Assembly (NCBI GenBank): GCA_046760785.1
Contig: JBHIET010000050.1
Span: forward strand, 1-24,442
Length of the DNA stretch: 24,442 bases
Source of the DNA: JBHIET01 sp046760785
GTDB lineage: Bacteria > Chloroflexota > Anaerolineae > B4-G1
Direction: 5' to 3'
Position 1 is the stretch's first letter, and every line of letters starts with the position of its first letter. The notes under the pieces are model-generated. The model did no database searches, was not told the origin of the DNA, and was given only the letters and a program-made list of their open reading frames with translations. Shown here piece by piece: positions 1 through 7,458 of the stretch. Both the position numbers and the translations under genes were made by a program.

Positions 1-273
1 TGTTCACGGCGGCGTCGGAGCGCACCGGCTGAAGCGCCGGCATATCCGCACCGGCCTGAAGAGCCGGCATATCCGCCTGAAGAGCCGGTGCTGGATCGCG
101 TCCAGCGCCGCCTGTTTACGGCGGCGCGGCCCACCCAGCCCTGTTCACGGCGGCGCCGGAGCGCACCGGCTGAAGCGCCGACATATCCGCACCGGCCTGA
201 AGAGCCGGTGCTGGATCACTTCCGGCCCCGCCTGTTCACGGCGGCGCGGCCCACCCAGCCCTGTTCACGGCGG
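1..273. repeat. 120-bp tandem palindromic repeat array (about 2.2 units)
   Basis: The 12-mer TGTTCACGGCGG begins at 1, 142 and 262, giving periods of 141 and 120 bp. The 21-bp difference is an extra copy, in unit 1 only, of a sub-repeat made of CATATCCGC plus CTGAAGAGCCGG. Each unit is packed with small hairpins, for example GCCGCC/GGCGGC around a TGTTTAC loop (107-125) and CCGGC-TGAA-GCCGG types. A 75-codon open stretch here is repeat-derived and has no convincing start. The same CCTGTTCACGGCGG word recurs at 17591, so the family is dispersed. No gene is supported in the first 300 bases, and the array runs off the left edge. Confidence 0.85.
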
Positions 274-326
274 GGTACCAGGAAAATAATAATGACGACC
301 GGCGATAACGAGTGAGCGGGTGGCGC

Positions 327-355
327 TGGACAAACTGGCCTCTTGGTGGCATAAT
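327..355 (+). promoter_or_regulatory. Candidate sigma70-type promoter of the tldD operon
   Basis: TGGACA (327-332) and CATAAT (350-355) each match the consensus at 5 of 6 positions and are separated by 17 bp. The predicted transcript would start near 362 and leave a leader of about 180 nt before the tldD start. Between the repeat array and tldD I see no other feature except the inverted repeat at 495-513. Confidence 0.5.
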
Positions 356-494
356 ACCCTCCCGCAGGTTGCAACTGATCGCTCTGCAGACTCGAATAGC
401 TCGATAAAAACCCATGCGTCTCTGCGGTGCGCTACAGATGCGGTAAACAAGTACACCCATGCAAAACTGTGGGAGGATGAGCAGTAACGGTGCA

Positions 495-513
495 ACGCAC
501 TTCCAAAGTGCGT
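495..513. promoter_or_regulatory. Perfect 8-bp inverted repeat in the tldD leader
   Basis: ACGCACTT and AAGTGCGT flank a 3-nt CCA loop, 16 nt before the Shine-Dalgarno sequence of tldD. No U-run follows, so it is not a standard terminator. It could be a DNA operator for the XRE-type regulator encoded downstream, or an RNA hairpin in the leader. Its role is inferred only from position and symmetry. Confidence 0.45.
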
Positions 514-540
514 CGCCCCTCAAACTACTGGAGGTGCATC

Positions 541-2010
541 TTGAGAGAGCTAACCGATCTGGCATTGGATACGGCGCAGATGCGCGGCGCGACCTACGCC
601 GACGTGCGTATCGTCGAGCGTCGAGAGCAGAACATCAGCGTCAAGAACGGCGTGGTTGAATCATTGAGCGAGGTCGAGGACCACGGCTTCGGCGTGCGCG
701 TCATCGCCGAGGGAGCCTGGGGCTTCGCCTCCAGCGCCGTCCTCAGCAAGGAGGAGGTGGAGCGGGTGGCGGCGCTGGCGGTGGAGATCGCCCGCGCCAG
801 CGCACTTGCCCGGCGGAAACCGGTGGAGATCGGCCCGCCTGTGACCAGCACCGGCACTTACCGCACCCCGGTCCAGATTGACCCCTTCAGCGTGCCGGTC
901 GAGGACAAAATTGCTCTGCTGCTGGAGGCCGACCGTGGCATGCACCGGGTGGCTGGGGTCAAAGTCGCCCAAGGCACCCTGGCCTGCCAGCGGGAACGCA
1001 AGACGTTCGCCAACACAGAGGGCGCGTTCACCGAGCAGGAGATCATCGAATCTGGTGGGGGCATCGTCGCGCTGGCCGTGGGGGATGGGGAGGTACAGCA
1101 ACGCTCCTATCCCAACTCCTTCGGGCGCGACCAGCGCACGGTCGGCTGGGAATACATCCAGCAGGTGGACTTCCCCGGTCACGCCGAGCGGGTCGGTAGC
1201 GAAGCGGTGGCGCTCTTGACCGCCGACTCCTGCCCCAGCACGGCGACCACGCTCATCCTCGGCCCCACCCAGTTGGCGCTGCAGATTCACGAATCGTGTG
1301 GCCATCCGACTGAGTTGGACCGCGTCTTCGGCACCGAGGCGGCCTACGCCGGCACCAGTTTCCTCACGCCCGATAAGCTCGACACCCTGCGCTACGGCTC
1401 ACCCGTGGTCAACCTCACCGCCGACGCTACGCTCCCCGGTGGCCTGGGCACCTTCGGCTGGGACGACGAGGGAGTGCCGGCACAACGGGTCGCATTGGTG
1501 CGGGAGGGGCTGTTTGTGGGCTACCTGACCTCGCGGGAGACGGCAGCGCAACTGGCGCGGCTTAAGGGCTGGGACGCCGCCGAGGTCCGCTCCGGTGGCG
1601 CGATGCGTGCTTCGGGATGGAATCGCATCCCCATCATCCGTATGACCAACGTCTCCATCGAGCCGGGCGAGTGGACCTTCGACGATCTGATCGCCGACAC
1701 AGACGACGGCATCTACATGGAAATGAACCGCAGTTGGTCCATTGACGACAAACGGCTCAACTTCCAGTTCGGCACCGAGATCGGCTACGAGATCAAGGGG
1801 GGCAAGCTGGGCCGCATGCTGAAGAACTGCACCTACACGGGGATGACACCCCAGTTCTGGGGCTCGTGCGATGCAGTCTGCAACAAGGACCACTGGGGAG
1901 TGTGGGGTACGCCCAACTGCGGCAAAGGGCAGCCCGGTCAGATCGCCCACACTGGCCACGGGGCAGCACCGGCCCGCTTCCGCAACGTGCGGGTGGGAGT
2001 GATGAAATGA
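541..2010 (+). CDS. tldD: TldD metallopeptidase subunit
   Basis: This is the catalytic subunit of the TldD/TldE (PmbA) zinc peptidase, which in characterised bacteria cleaves unfolded peptides, including the microcin B17 leader and the CcdA antitoxin. The product is about 489 residues, close to the usual length near 480. The HExxxH zinc motif (HESCGH) lies at about residues 250-255. The Cys-Gly-Lys motif that supplies the third zinc ligand in TldD is at about residue 460. The chosen start is TTG 541, because GGAGGT lies at 530-535 with ideal spacing and the protein then begins LRELTDLALD. The frame stays open upstream to an ATG at 490, but that extension looks untranslated and covers the inverted repeat. 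The gene heads a tight operon whose fourth member is the partner tldE. Confidence 0.93.
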   Translation: MRELTDLALDTAQMRGATYADVRIVERREQNISVKNGVVESLSEVEDHGFGVRVIAEGAWGFASSAVLSKEEVERVAALAVEIARASALARRKPVEIGPPVTSTGTYRTPVQIDPFSVPVEDKIALLLEADRGMHRVAGVKVAQGTLACQRERKTFANTEGAFTEQEIIESGGGIVALAVGDGEVQQRSYPNSFGRDQRTVGWEYIQQVDFPGHAERVGSEAVALLTADSCPSTATTLILGPTQLALQIHESCGHPTELDRVFGTEAAYAGTSFLTPDKLDTLRYGSPVVNLTADATLPGGLGTFGWDDEGVPAQRVALVREGLFVGYLTSRETAAQLARLKGWDAAEVRSGGAMRASGWNRIPIIRMTNVSIEPGEWTFDDLIADTDDGIYMEMNRSWSIDDKRLNFQFGTEIGYEIKGGKLGRMLKNCTYTGMTPQFWGSCDAVCNKDHWGVWGTPNCGKGQPGQIAHTGHGAAPARFRNVRVGVMK

Positions 2011-2034
2011 CCAATAACAAGTTAAAGGAGAGAA

Positions 2035-2733
2035 GTGTCCGAAGATTTGCGAACGATCCGCAAACAGAAGATGATGAGTGTCAACCAACTGGCCTCGAAG
2101 TCTGGCATCTCCATCGCTACACTCATCCAGTATGAGAAAGGAGAACAGGAGATTCCCCCCAGAGACCTGGCCCGGTTGGCCAAGGCGCTCTACGTGGATG
2201 AGTGGGACATCAACCCCCGCTCGACCCCGCCACCAGGCGAGGGGCGGCCCGCCAAACCTCCACGCCCGGCGAAGGAGCCGCCGGAGGAAAAGAGACTTCG
2301 GCCCAAGTCTCCGCCGGCGCGGGACTCACAGATCGCGCACCTGCTGACGCTGGCGGCCCGCTTCGACGTAGACCGGGCCGCGCTGGAGACGGAGATCGGC
2401 AAGCCGTTGGAGGAGCTGACACAGAGGGAAGCCCGCTTCTGGAATGGCCGTTACATGCGTCGCATTGCCGAGGAGCGACCGCCGAAGAAAACCATTGACC
2501 GCAAACGGGCCTACCTGCCTGAAGGGGTTGACGGCTTCGAGATGGCCTACCTCCAAGAGCAGCAAAAAGCCAACGCGCTGCTCCACTTCACCCTCTTCGA
2601 CGGCCAGACCTTCGAGGGGGCGGTGGTCGGCTTCAGTCCCTACCAAATCATCATCTGTGAGCCTGGCGGGGACGAGGTCACGCTCAATAAACTCGCCATC
2701 GCCTACTACCGCAAGGCCGGGGGTGCGGCATGA
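2035..2733 (+). CDS. XRE-type HTH protein with C-terminal Sm/Hfq-like domain
   Basis: The gene starts at GTG 2035 behind AAAGGAG (2024-2030), 24 nt after tldD. The 232-residue product has an XRE/Cro helix-turn-helix at about residues 5-58, with the classic pattern of QLA, then SGIS, then LIQYEKGEQEIP. A Pro/Lys-rich linker follows (about 62-97), then a helical segment (about 98-148). The C-terminal 45 residues (about 183-227) read as a small beta-barrel: LHFTLFDGQTFEGAVVGF matches the Sm1 pattern of Hfq/Lsm proteins, and VTLNKLAIAYY sits where Sm2 lies. The HTH is seen clearly. The Sm-like call is my motif reading and has not been checked against a profile. The likely role is a DNA- and/or RNA-binding regulator linked to TldD/TldE. 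The product could alternatively be a substrate of that peptidase, since HTH-type antitoxins are known TldDE substrates. Confidence 0.75.
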   Translation: MSEDLRTIRKQKMMSVNQLASKSGISIATLIQYEKGEQEIPPRDLARLAKALYVDEWDINPRSTPPPGEGRPAKPPRPAKEPPEEKRLRPKSPPARDSQIAHLLTLAARFDVDRAALETEIGKPLEELTQREARFWNGRYMRRIAEERPPKKTIDRKRAYLPEGVDGFEMAYLQEQQKANALLHFTLFDGQTFEGAVVGFSPYQIIICEPGGDEVTLNKLAIAYYRKAGGAA

Positions 2734-3149
2734 GCCTGGGCGACGAACTGCGCTACCTGCGGGCGTTCCACGGCGGCGGCAACCTGATGGAGATAGAGGG
2801 CGAAATTGGTCTCAAGCCCGGCACGCTGCGCTATATGGAGCAACGCTACCGCCGCGTGGGTGAGGATGACGAGGTGTTGGCGAAGATCGCTGCCTACTAC
2901 GGCGCTTCACTTGAGAAGCTGCAGTGGCATCGGGAGCGATATCGCAAGGCGCTCAGTGCCTACCTGCACCATACGATGGAATCCGAAACGACCGCCCGTT
3001 TCGAGCTGCGCACCGGCGAGACGCTGACCGGGCGGGTGTGTTGGTGGGACCTGGGCGCCTTCGGGTTGGAGCCTGAGGATGGCGGGTCGCTCATCATAGT
3101 GCAGCGCCACGCCGTGCTGGATTGGCCGGGGGCTACAAGTCAACAGTGA
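2730..3149 (+). CDS. Small HTH-like protein with C-terminal Hfq/Sm-like domain
   Basis: The ATG overlaps the stop of the preceding gene by 4 nt (ATGA), which indicates translational coupling. The product has 139 residues. Residues about 3-65 are helical and resemble a degenerate XRE domain (LRYLRAFHGGG, then EIGLKPGTLRYMEQ, then IAAYYGASLEKL). Residues about 89-132 again read as an Sm fold: FELRTGETLTGRV, then WWDLGAFGLE, then IIVQRHAVLDW. The last motif aligns by eye with the Hfq segment VYKHAISTV, keeping a basic residue followed by His. The two neighbouring proteins share this architecture, so they are probably divergent paralogues able to form mixed oligomers. That is inference. No named family was recognised with certainty. 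Confidence 0.7.
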   Translation: MSLGDELRYLRAFHGGGNLMEIEGEIGLKPGTLRYMEQRYRRVGEDDEVLAKIAAYYGASLEKLQWHRERYRKALSAYLHHTMESETTARFELRTGETLTGRVCWWDLGAFGLEPEDGGSLIIVQRHAVLDWPGATSQQ

Positions 3150-3168
3150 TCAAAGGAGCAAATCAAAC

Positions 3169-4530
3169 ATGATTGGGCGTTCACAAACAGAGACGCTGCT
3201 GAAACGAGTGCTTTCACTCTCCTCAGCCGACGAAACCGAGGTAGTGTTGCTGGGATTGGAGGCGCAACTGACCCGCTTCGCCAACAACACCATCCACCAG
3301 AACGTAGCCGAGACCAACCGCTACGTGGTGGTGCGTGCTGCGCTGGGGCGGCGCGTGGGCGTAGGGGTGACGAACGACCTGACCGACGCCGGGCTAGAGC
3401 GAGCGGTCGAGACCGCCATCGCTGTCGCTAAACTTCAGGTGGAGAATCCCGACTTCCCCGGCTTGCCAGACCCCGTCGGCGTGCCGGAGGCCACTGCTTT
3501 CGACGAGGGTACCGCCTGGTGCGGCCCCGCCGAGCGGGCGCGGGACGTGAGCGTGGTCTGCCGGCAGGCGGAGAAGGCAGGCTGCATCGCTGCCGGGGCT
3601 TTTCGCACCGCCGTCCACGAGTGGGCTGTTGCCAACAGCCACGGCCTCTTCGCCTATCACCCGGCCACGGAGGCCGACGTGACGACGGTGATGATGACCG
3701 ACGACAGTTCGGGTTTCAGTGCCGACGCCTCGTGGAAGGTGGCGGACGTGGACGTCGTCGCGCGGGGCGAGGAGGCTATCAACAAAGCACTGCGCAGCCG
3801 CAACCCGCAGCCGCTAGAGCCGGGTGTATACCCGGTCGTGCTGGAGCCATACGCCACCCACGATCTGCTCGCGACGCTGGCCGTTGCCGCTGGCGCAAAT
3901 GCCGTTCAAGAGGGAAGGAGTTGGATGAGCGGGCGGCAGGGGGAACAGTTGATGTCGCCACTTATCTCCTTATGGGATGATGGCCGGAACCCGGCTGGCT
4001 GGCCCCTGCCCTTCGACTTCGAGGGGATGCCTCGCCAGCGGGTGAACATCGTGCGTGGTGGCGTGGTTGGGGACGTGGTCTACGACCGGACGCGGGCAGC
4101 TAAGGACGGGAGAAACTCAACTGGCCACGCGCTGCCGGCCGCCAACCCGTTCAACCCCTGGCTCAACGCCGCCCGGCTTGGCCCTATCCCTCTTCACGCT
4201 TTCATGGGCACTGGGGATAGCTCTCTGAAGGAAACAATCGCCGGGACGGAACGGGGCCTTTACGTCACCCGCTTCTGGTACACCCGCACCGTCCATCCGC
4301 GCGAGGCGGTGGTGACCGGGATGACCCGCGACGGCACGTTCCTCATCGAGCGCGGCGAACTGACCACGCCGGTGCGCAACCTGCGCTTCACCCAAAGTTA
4401 CGTCCAGGCGCTGGCGGGGACGGAGGCGGTGGGGCGGAAGGCGCGCCGCATGTGGTCCGACCCGGGCATTCGCAGTGCGCCGGCCCTCAAGCTGGCCGCG
4501 TTCCACTTTACGGGAGCGACGGAGTTCTAA
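3169..4530 (+). CDS. tldE: TldE/PmbA peptidase partner subunit
   Basis: The 453-residue product has the length of E. coli PmbA/TldE (about 450). It carries the family N-terminus (about residues 18-90: ADETEVVLLG, then RFANNTIHQNV, then VGVGVTNDLT) and the C-terminal core with FMGTGDSSLKET, then GLYVTRFWYTRTVHPREAVVTG. It lacks the HExxxH zinc motif of TldD, as expected of the non-catalytic subunit. The start at ATG 3169 follows AAAGGAG (3152-3158), 19 nt after the small HTH-Sm gene. TldE pairs with TldD to make the closed-chamber peptidase, so separation of the two genes only by the HTH-Sm pair implies that all four are expressed together. Confidence 0.92.
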   Translation: MIGRSQTETLLKRVLSLSSADETEVVLLGLEAQLTRFANNTIHQNVAETNRYVVVRAALGRRVGVGVTNDLTDAGLERAVETAIAVAKLQVENPDFPGLPDPVGVPEATAFDEGTAWCGPAERARDVSVVCRQAEKAGCIAAGAFRTAVHEWAVANSHGLFAYHPATEADVTTVMMTDDSSGFSADASWKVADVDVVARGEEAINKALRSRNPQPLEPGVYPVVLEPYATHDLLATLAVAAGANAVQEGRSWMSGRQGEQLMSPLISLWDDGRNPAGWPLPFDFEGMPRQRVNIVRGGVVGDVVYDRTRAAKDGRNSTGHALPAANPFNPWLNAARLGPIPLHAFMGTGDSSLKETIAGTERGLYVTRFWYTRTVHPREAVVTGMTRDGTFLIERGELTTPVRNLRFTQSYVQALAGTEAVGRKARRMWSDPGIRSAPALKLAAFHFTGATEF

Positions 4531-4553
4531 ACCGCAATCCGCAAGCAATCACC

Positions 4554-6839
4554 ATGAACAACTCCAGAGCTACCGACAACTCCGTCGTCACAGTTACCCT
4601 CACCCGCGGCCTGGGTCTCTTCGACGTCACGATGATCGGCGTCGGCGCGATGATCGGCGCGGGCATTTTCGTGCTGACCGGTATCGCGGCAGGGCACGCC
4701 GGACCGGCCCTGCTGCTGGCCTTCTTCCTCAATGGCCTGATCACCCTGCTCACGGCCGCCAGTTATGCCGAGTTAGGGGCAGCCTTCCCTGGCGCAGGCG
4801 GTAGCTATATGTGGGCACGGGATGGACTCTCTTCCTGCTGGGGCTTCCTCGCCGGGTGGATGTCCTGGTTTGCCCAGGCTATGGCTTGCAGCCTCTACTC
4901 GCTGGGCTTTGGCTCCTTCGCCGCTCGGCTCCTGAAGATGATACACGTGTCACCCTTCGGCCTGCCTGAGCACACCCTGGCGGTCATCTTGGCCATCTCG
5001 GCCGCAGCTCTCTTCACCTTCATCAACTATCGAGGCGCTTCAGAGACGGGCAAGGTCGGCAACACGCTCACTTTGACCAAGATCGCTATCCTCACCGCCC
5101 TGGTTCTCTTTGGCCTGAAGACGCTGACCAGCCGGGCCGACTGGGTCTCCGGGTTCACCCCTTTCCTCCCCCACGGCATCGGCGGCGTGCTCGTGGCGAT
5201 GGGGCTGACGGCCATTGCCTTTGAGGGGTACGAGATTGTCGCCCAGTCCGGCGAGGAGGTGGTGAGCCCCGATCGCAACGTCCCGCGTGCTATCTTTCTG
5301 TCCATCGCTATCGCGGTCTCCATCTACCTCGCCGTCGCCTTCGCATTGCTGGGCGCGATGCAGACGCCCGACGGTTCTCCCACGTGGCAATTCCTGGGCG
5401 CCCACGCCGAACAGGCGGTGGTGGAGGCCGCTGATCGGCTGATGCCTTTCGGCACGGTCGTGCTGCTCATCGGCGGTCTGATGTCCACCCTTTCGGCCCT
5501 CAACGCGACTCTATACTCTTCATCCCGGGTCTCCTTCGCTATGGGGCGCAATCGGGACCTGCCGGACGTCTTCGGGCAGGTCCACCCGAAACGCCACACC
5601 CCCCACTGGGCCATCCTCTTCTCCGGTGCGCTCGTCATCCTGATGGCGGCGCTGTTGCCCATCAAGGACGTGGCCAGCGCAGCCGACATTATGTTCATGC
5701 TGCTCTTTGTAATGGTTAACGTCTCCCTCATCACCTTGCGCCTGCGGCGACCCGAGGCGGAACGCCCCTTCAAAGTCACCCTGATGCCTGTACCTCCACT
5801 ACTGGGGATCGCGTCGCAACTGCTGCTTTCGGTCTACCTGTTCAACCTCAGCCCCATCGCCTGGTACGCCACGTTGATCTGGATCGGGGCAGGAATCGTT
5901 TTCTTCGTGGTCTACGCCCGCCGCGCCGAGGCGATGCCGGAGCCGGTGCGCGTCATCCACGAGGAGATCGTCGCCGTGACCGGGTACTCGGTCCTCGTCC
6001 CCGTCGCCAACCACTCTCAGGCACGGTTGCTGGGGATCCTCGGCTCGGCAGTGGCAAGGGATCGAGGGGGCGAGGTCTTCGCCCTGCACGTGGTGCGTGT
6101 GCCGCGCCAGTTGGGTATCGCCGATGGGCGCTTCTTCCTGCGCCAGGGCAAGCCCATCCTGGAGACCGTGATCGAAGAGGCGCACCAGCGGGACGTGCCA
6201 GTGCACACGATGATCCGGCTGGGACGCACCGTCGCCAGTGCCATCCTGGAGACGGCTCGCGAGCGGGGAACCGACCTGATGTTGCTGAGTTGGCCCGGCC
6301 ATACCGAAACGCCGGAGGCTGCCTTCGGCAGCGTCATTGACCTGGTCGCCAAGAACCCACCCTGTGATCTGGCAGTGATCCGTTTTCGCAAGCGAGAACC
6401 GCCTCGTCACATCCTGGTCCCCACAGCCGGTGGTCCCCACGCTGCACTGGCTATCGAGCTGGCCATCTCCCAGGCCCGCCAGTTCAAGGCCGAAAGCGGC
6501 GAGGACACGACCGTCACGTTGCTGCACGTTTTGCTGGAGAGCGCTGACGCGGTAGCGATGGCTTGGGCCAACCGGCTGCTGGCCGACGTCGCCAGTCACT
6601 ACGAGTACCCGCTGGCCCAGAAGGTGGTGCGCGCACCGGACGTGGTAACCGGCATCCTGCAGGAAGCCGAAACCTGCAACCTACTGATGATCGGCACAGC
6701 CGGCGGGCGGCTGTTTGAGCAGCGCATCTTTGGCTCCCTCCCGGAACGGGTAGCGCGAGAGACGACCAAGACGGTGATTATGACTAAGCGGTACTGGCAG
6801 CTCAAGTCGCTGGTGGGGCGGGTGATGAAGCACCAATGA
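4554..6839 (+). CDS. APC-family amino acid permease fused to two universal stress (USP) domains
   Basis: Residues about 1-470 form a hydrophobic permease of the APC superfamily, starting with the family signature LFDVTMIGVGAMIGAGIFVL and containing about 12 likely TM segments. Two cytoplasmic USP domains follow. The first is at about 478-610 (GYSVLVPVANHS) and the second at about 616-750 (RHILVPTAGGPHAALAIELA, then LLMIGTAGG). The product is about 761 residues. ATG 4554 was chosen because the hydrophobic domain begins just after it; in-frame sequence upstream lies inside tldE. No good ribosome-binding site is seen, so translation may be coupled to tldE, which ends 23 nt earlier. The substrate cannot be deduced. 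In an operon with a peptidase it may carry amino acids released from peptides, which is inference. Confidence 0.88.
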   Translation: MNNSRATDNSVVTVTLTRGLGLFDVTMIGVGAMIGAGIFVLTGIAAGHAGPALLLAFFLNGLITLLTAASYAELGAAFPGAGGSYMWARDGLSSCWGFLAGWMSWFAQAMACSLYSLGFGSFAARLLKMIHVSPFGLPEHTLAVILAISAAALFTFINYRGASETGKVGNTLTLTKIAILTALVLFGLKTLTSRADWVSGFTPFLPHGIGGVLVAMGLTAIAFEGYEIVAQSGEEVVSPDRNVPRAIFLSIAIAVSIYLAVAFALLGAMQTPDGSPTWQFLGAHAEQAVVEAADRLMPFGTVVLLIGGLMSTLSALNATLYSSSRVSFAMGRNRDLPDVFGQVHPKRHTPHWAILFSGALVILMAALLPIKDVASAADIMFMLLFVMVNVSLITLRLRRPEAERPFKVTLMPVPPLLGIASQLLLSVYLFNLSPIAWYATLIWIGAGIVFFVVYARRAEAMPEPVRVIHEEIVAVTGYSVLVPVANHSQARLLGILGSAVARDRGGEVFALHVVRVPRQLGIADGRFFLRQGKPILETVIEEAHQRDVPVHTMIRLGRTVASAILETARERGTDLMLLSWPGHTETPEAAFGSVIDLVAKNPPCDLAVIRFRKREPPRHILVPTAGGPHAALAIELAISQARQFKAESGEDTTVTLLHVLLESADAVAMAWANRLLADVASHYEYPLAQKVVRAPDVVTGILQEAETCNLLMIGTAGGRLFEQRIFGSLPERVARETTKTVIMTKRYWQLKSLVGRVMKHQ

Positions 6840-6842
6840 ACG

Positions 6843-7457
6843 ATGGACGGTGAACAACGGCTGTGGCGTGGTGCGTTCGGGTTGATGGCATTGACGTTGG
6901 CAGGCGGGCTGGCGTTGATCGTTGCGTTGGCTCTTGGTTGGAACAGTCCCCGCCCTGCTCGCCCTCCAGACTGGCAAGCCTCCGGCTTCCCGATTTGCCT
7001 GGGTTCATCCTCAAACGATGACGTAGTGTCGCTGCTGAGCTACTCCAGTAGCGATTTCATCTTGGAAGCAGAAGCAACTCCGCTCTCCGGCCCTGGCTTC
7101 AATGGCTACGGCCTGGTCTACCGCGCCCAGGATTCTGCCCACTACTACACCTTCGCCGTCGGCAGCGACGGGTACTACGGAGTCCTGCGGGTGGCGGGGG
7201 AGGAGGAGACCCCGCTGGTGGACTGGCAACAGTTCCCCCACGTGCGCCGGGGTCGGCAGGCCAACCGGCTGCGCGTGGCCTGCGCGGGCGCAACCTGCCG
7301 CTTCTACGTCAACGACGAGTACGCGGTCACCGTCGAGGACGATACCTGGCTGGCGGGGGACGTGGGACTGTGGGTGCGTGGTTTTGGGGACGAAGACGTG
7401 GCGATACAGTTCCTGAACGCGCGCGTGTGGATAAGGAGTGCAGGAGGAGGAGGCTGA
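6843..7457 (+). CDS. Membrane-anchored LamG/concanavalin-like beta-sandwich protein
   Basis: The 204-residue product has a short basic N-terminus, one TM or signal anchor (about residues 10-32) and an extracytoplasmic domain (about 45-198). That domain carries the pattern GLVYRAQDSAHYYTFAVGSDGYYGV, shortened here to GLVYR, YYTF and DGYYGV, followed by NRLRV, FYVNDEY and GDVGLWV. This matches the beta-sandwich seen in many Chloroflexi surface proteins annotated as LamG-like or 3-keto-disaccharide hydrolase-like. No catalytic residues can be assigned. It starts 3 nt after the permease stop with no clear ribosome-binding site, and its 3' end contains the AGGAGGAGG that serves the next gene, so it is embedded in the operon. 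Confidence 0.75.
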   Translation: MDGEQRLWRGAFGLMALTLAGGLALIVALALGWNSPRPARPPDWQASGFPICLGSSSNDDVVSLLSYSSSDFILEAEATPLSGPGFNGYGLVYRAQDSAHYYTFAVGSDGYYGVLRVAGEEETPLVDWQQFPHVRRGRQANRLRVACAGATCRFYVNDEYAVTVEDDTWLAGDVGLWVRGFGDEDVAIQFLNARVWIRSAGGGG

Positions 7458-7458
7458 C

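Noticed and set aside
1399..2088. Minus-strand 229-codon frame opposite tldD
   Set aside because: Antisense to conserved TldD motifs, with no recognisable domain or ribosome-binding site.
5799..6599. Minus-strand 266-codon frame opposite the USP domains
   Set aside because: A shadow of GC-rich codons in the permease gene; composition is not protein-like.
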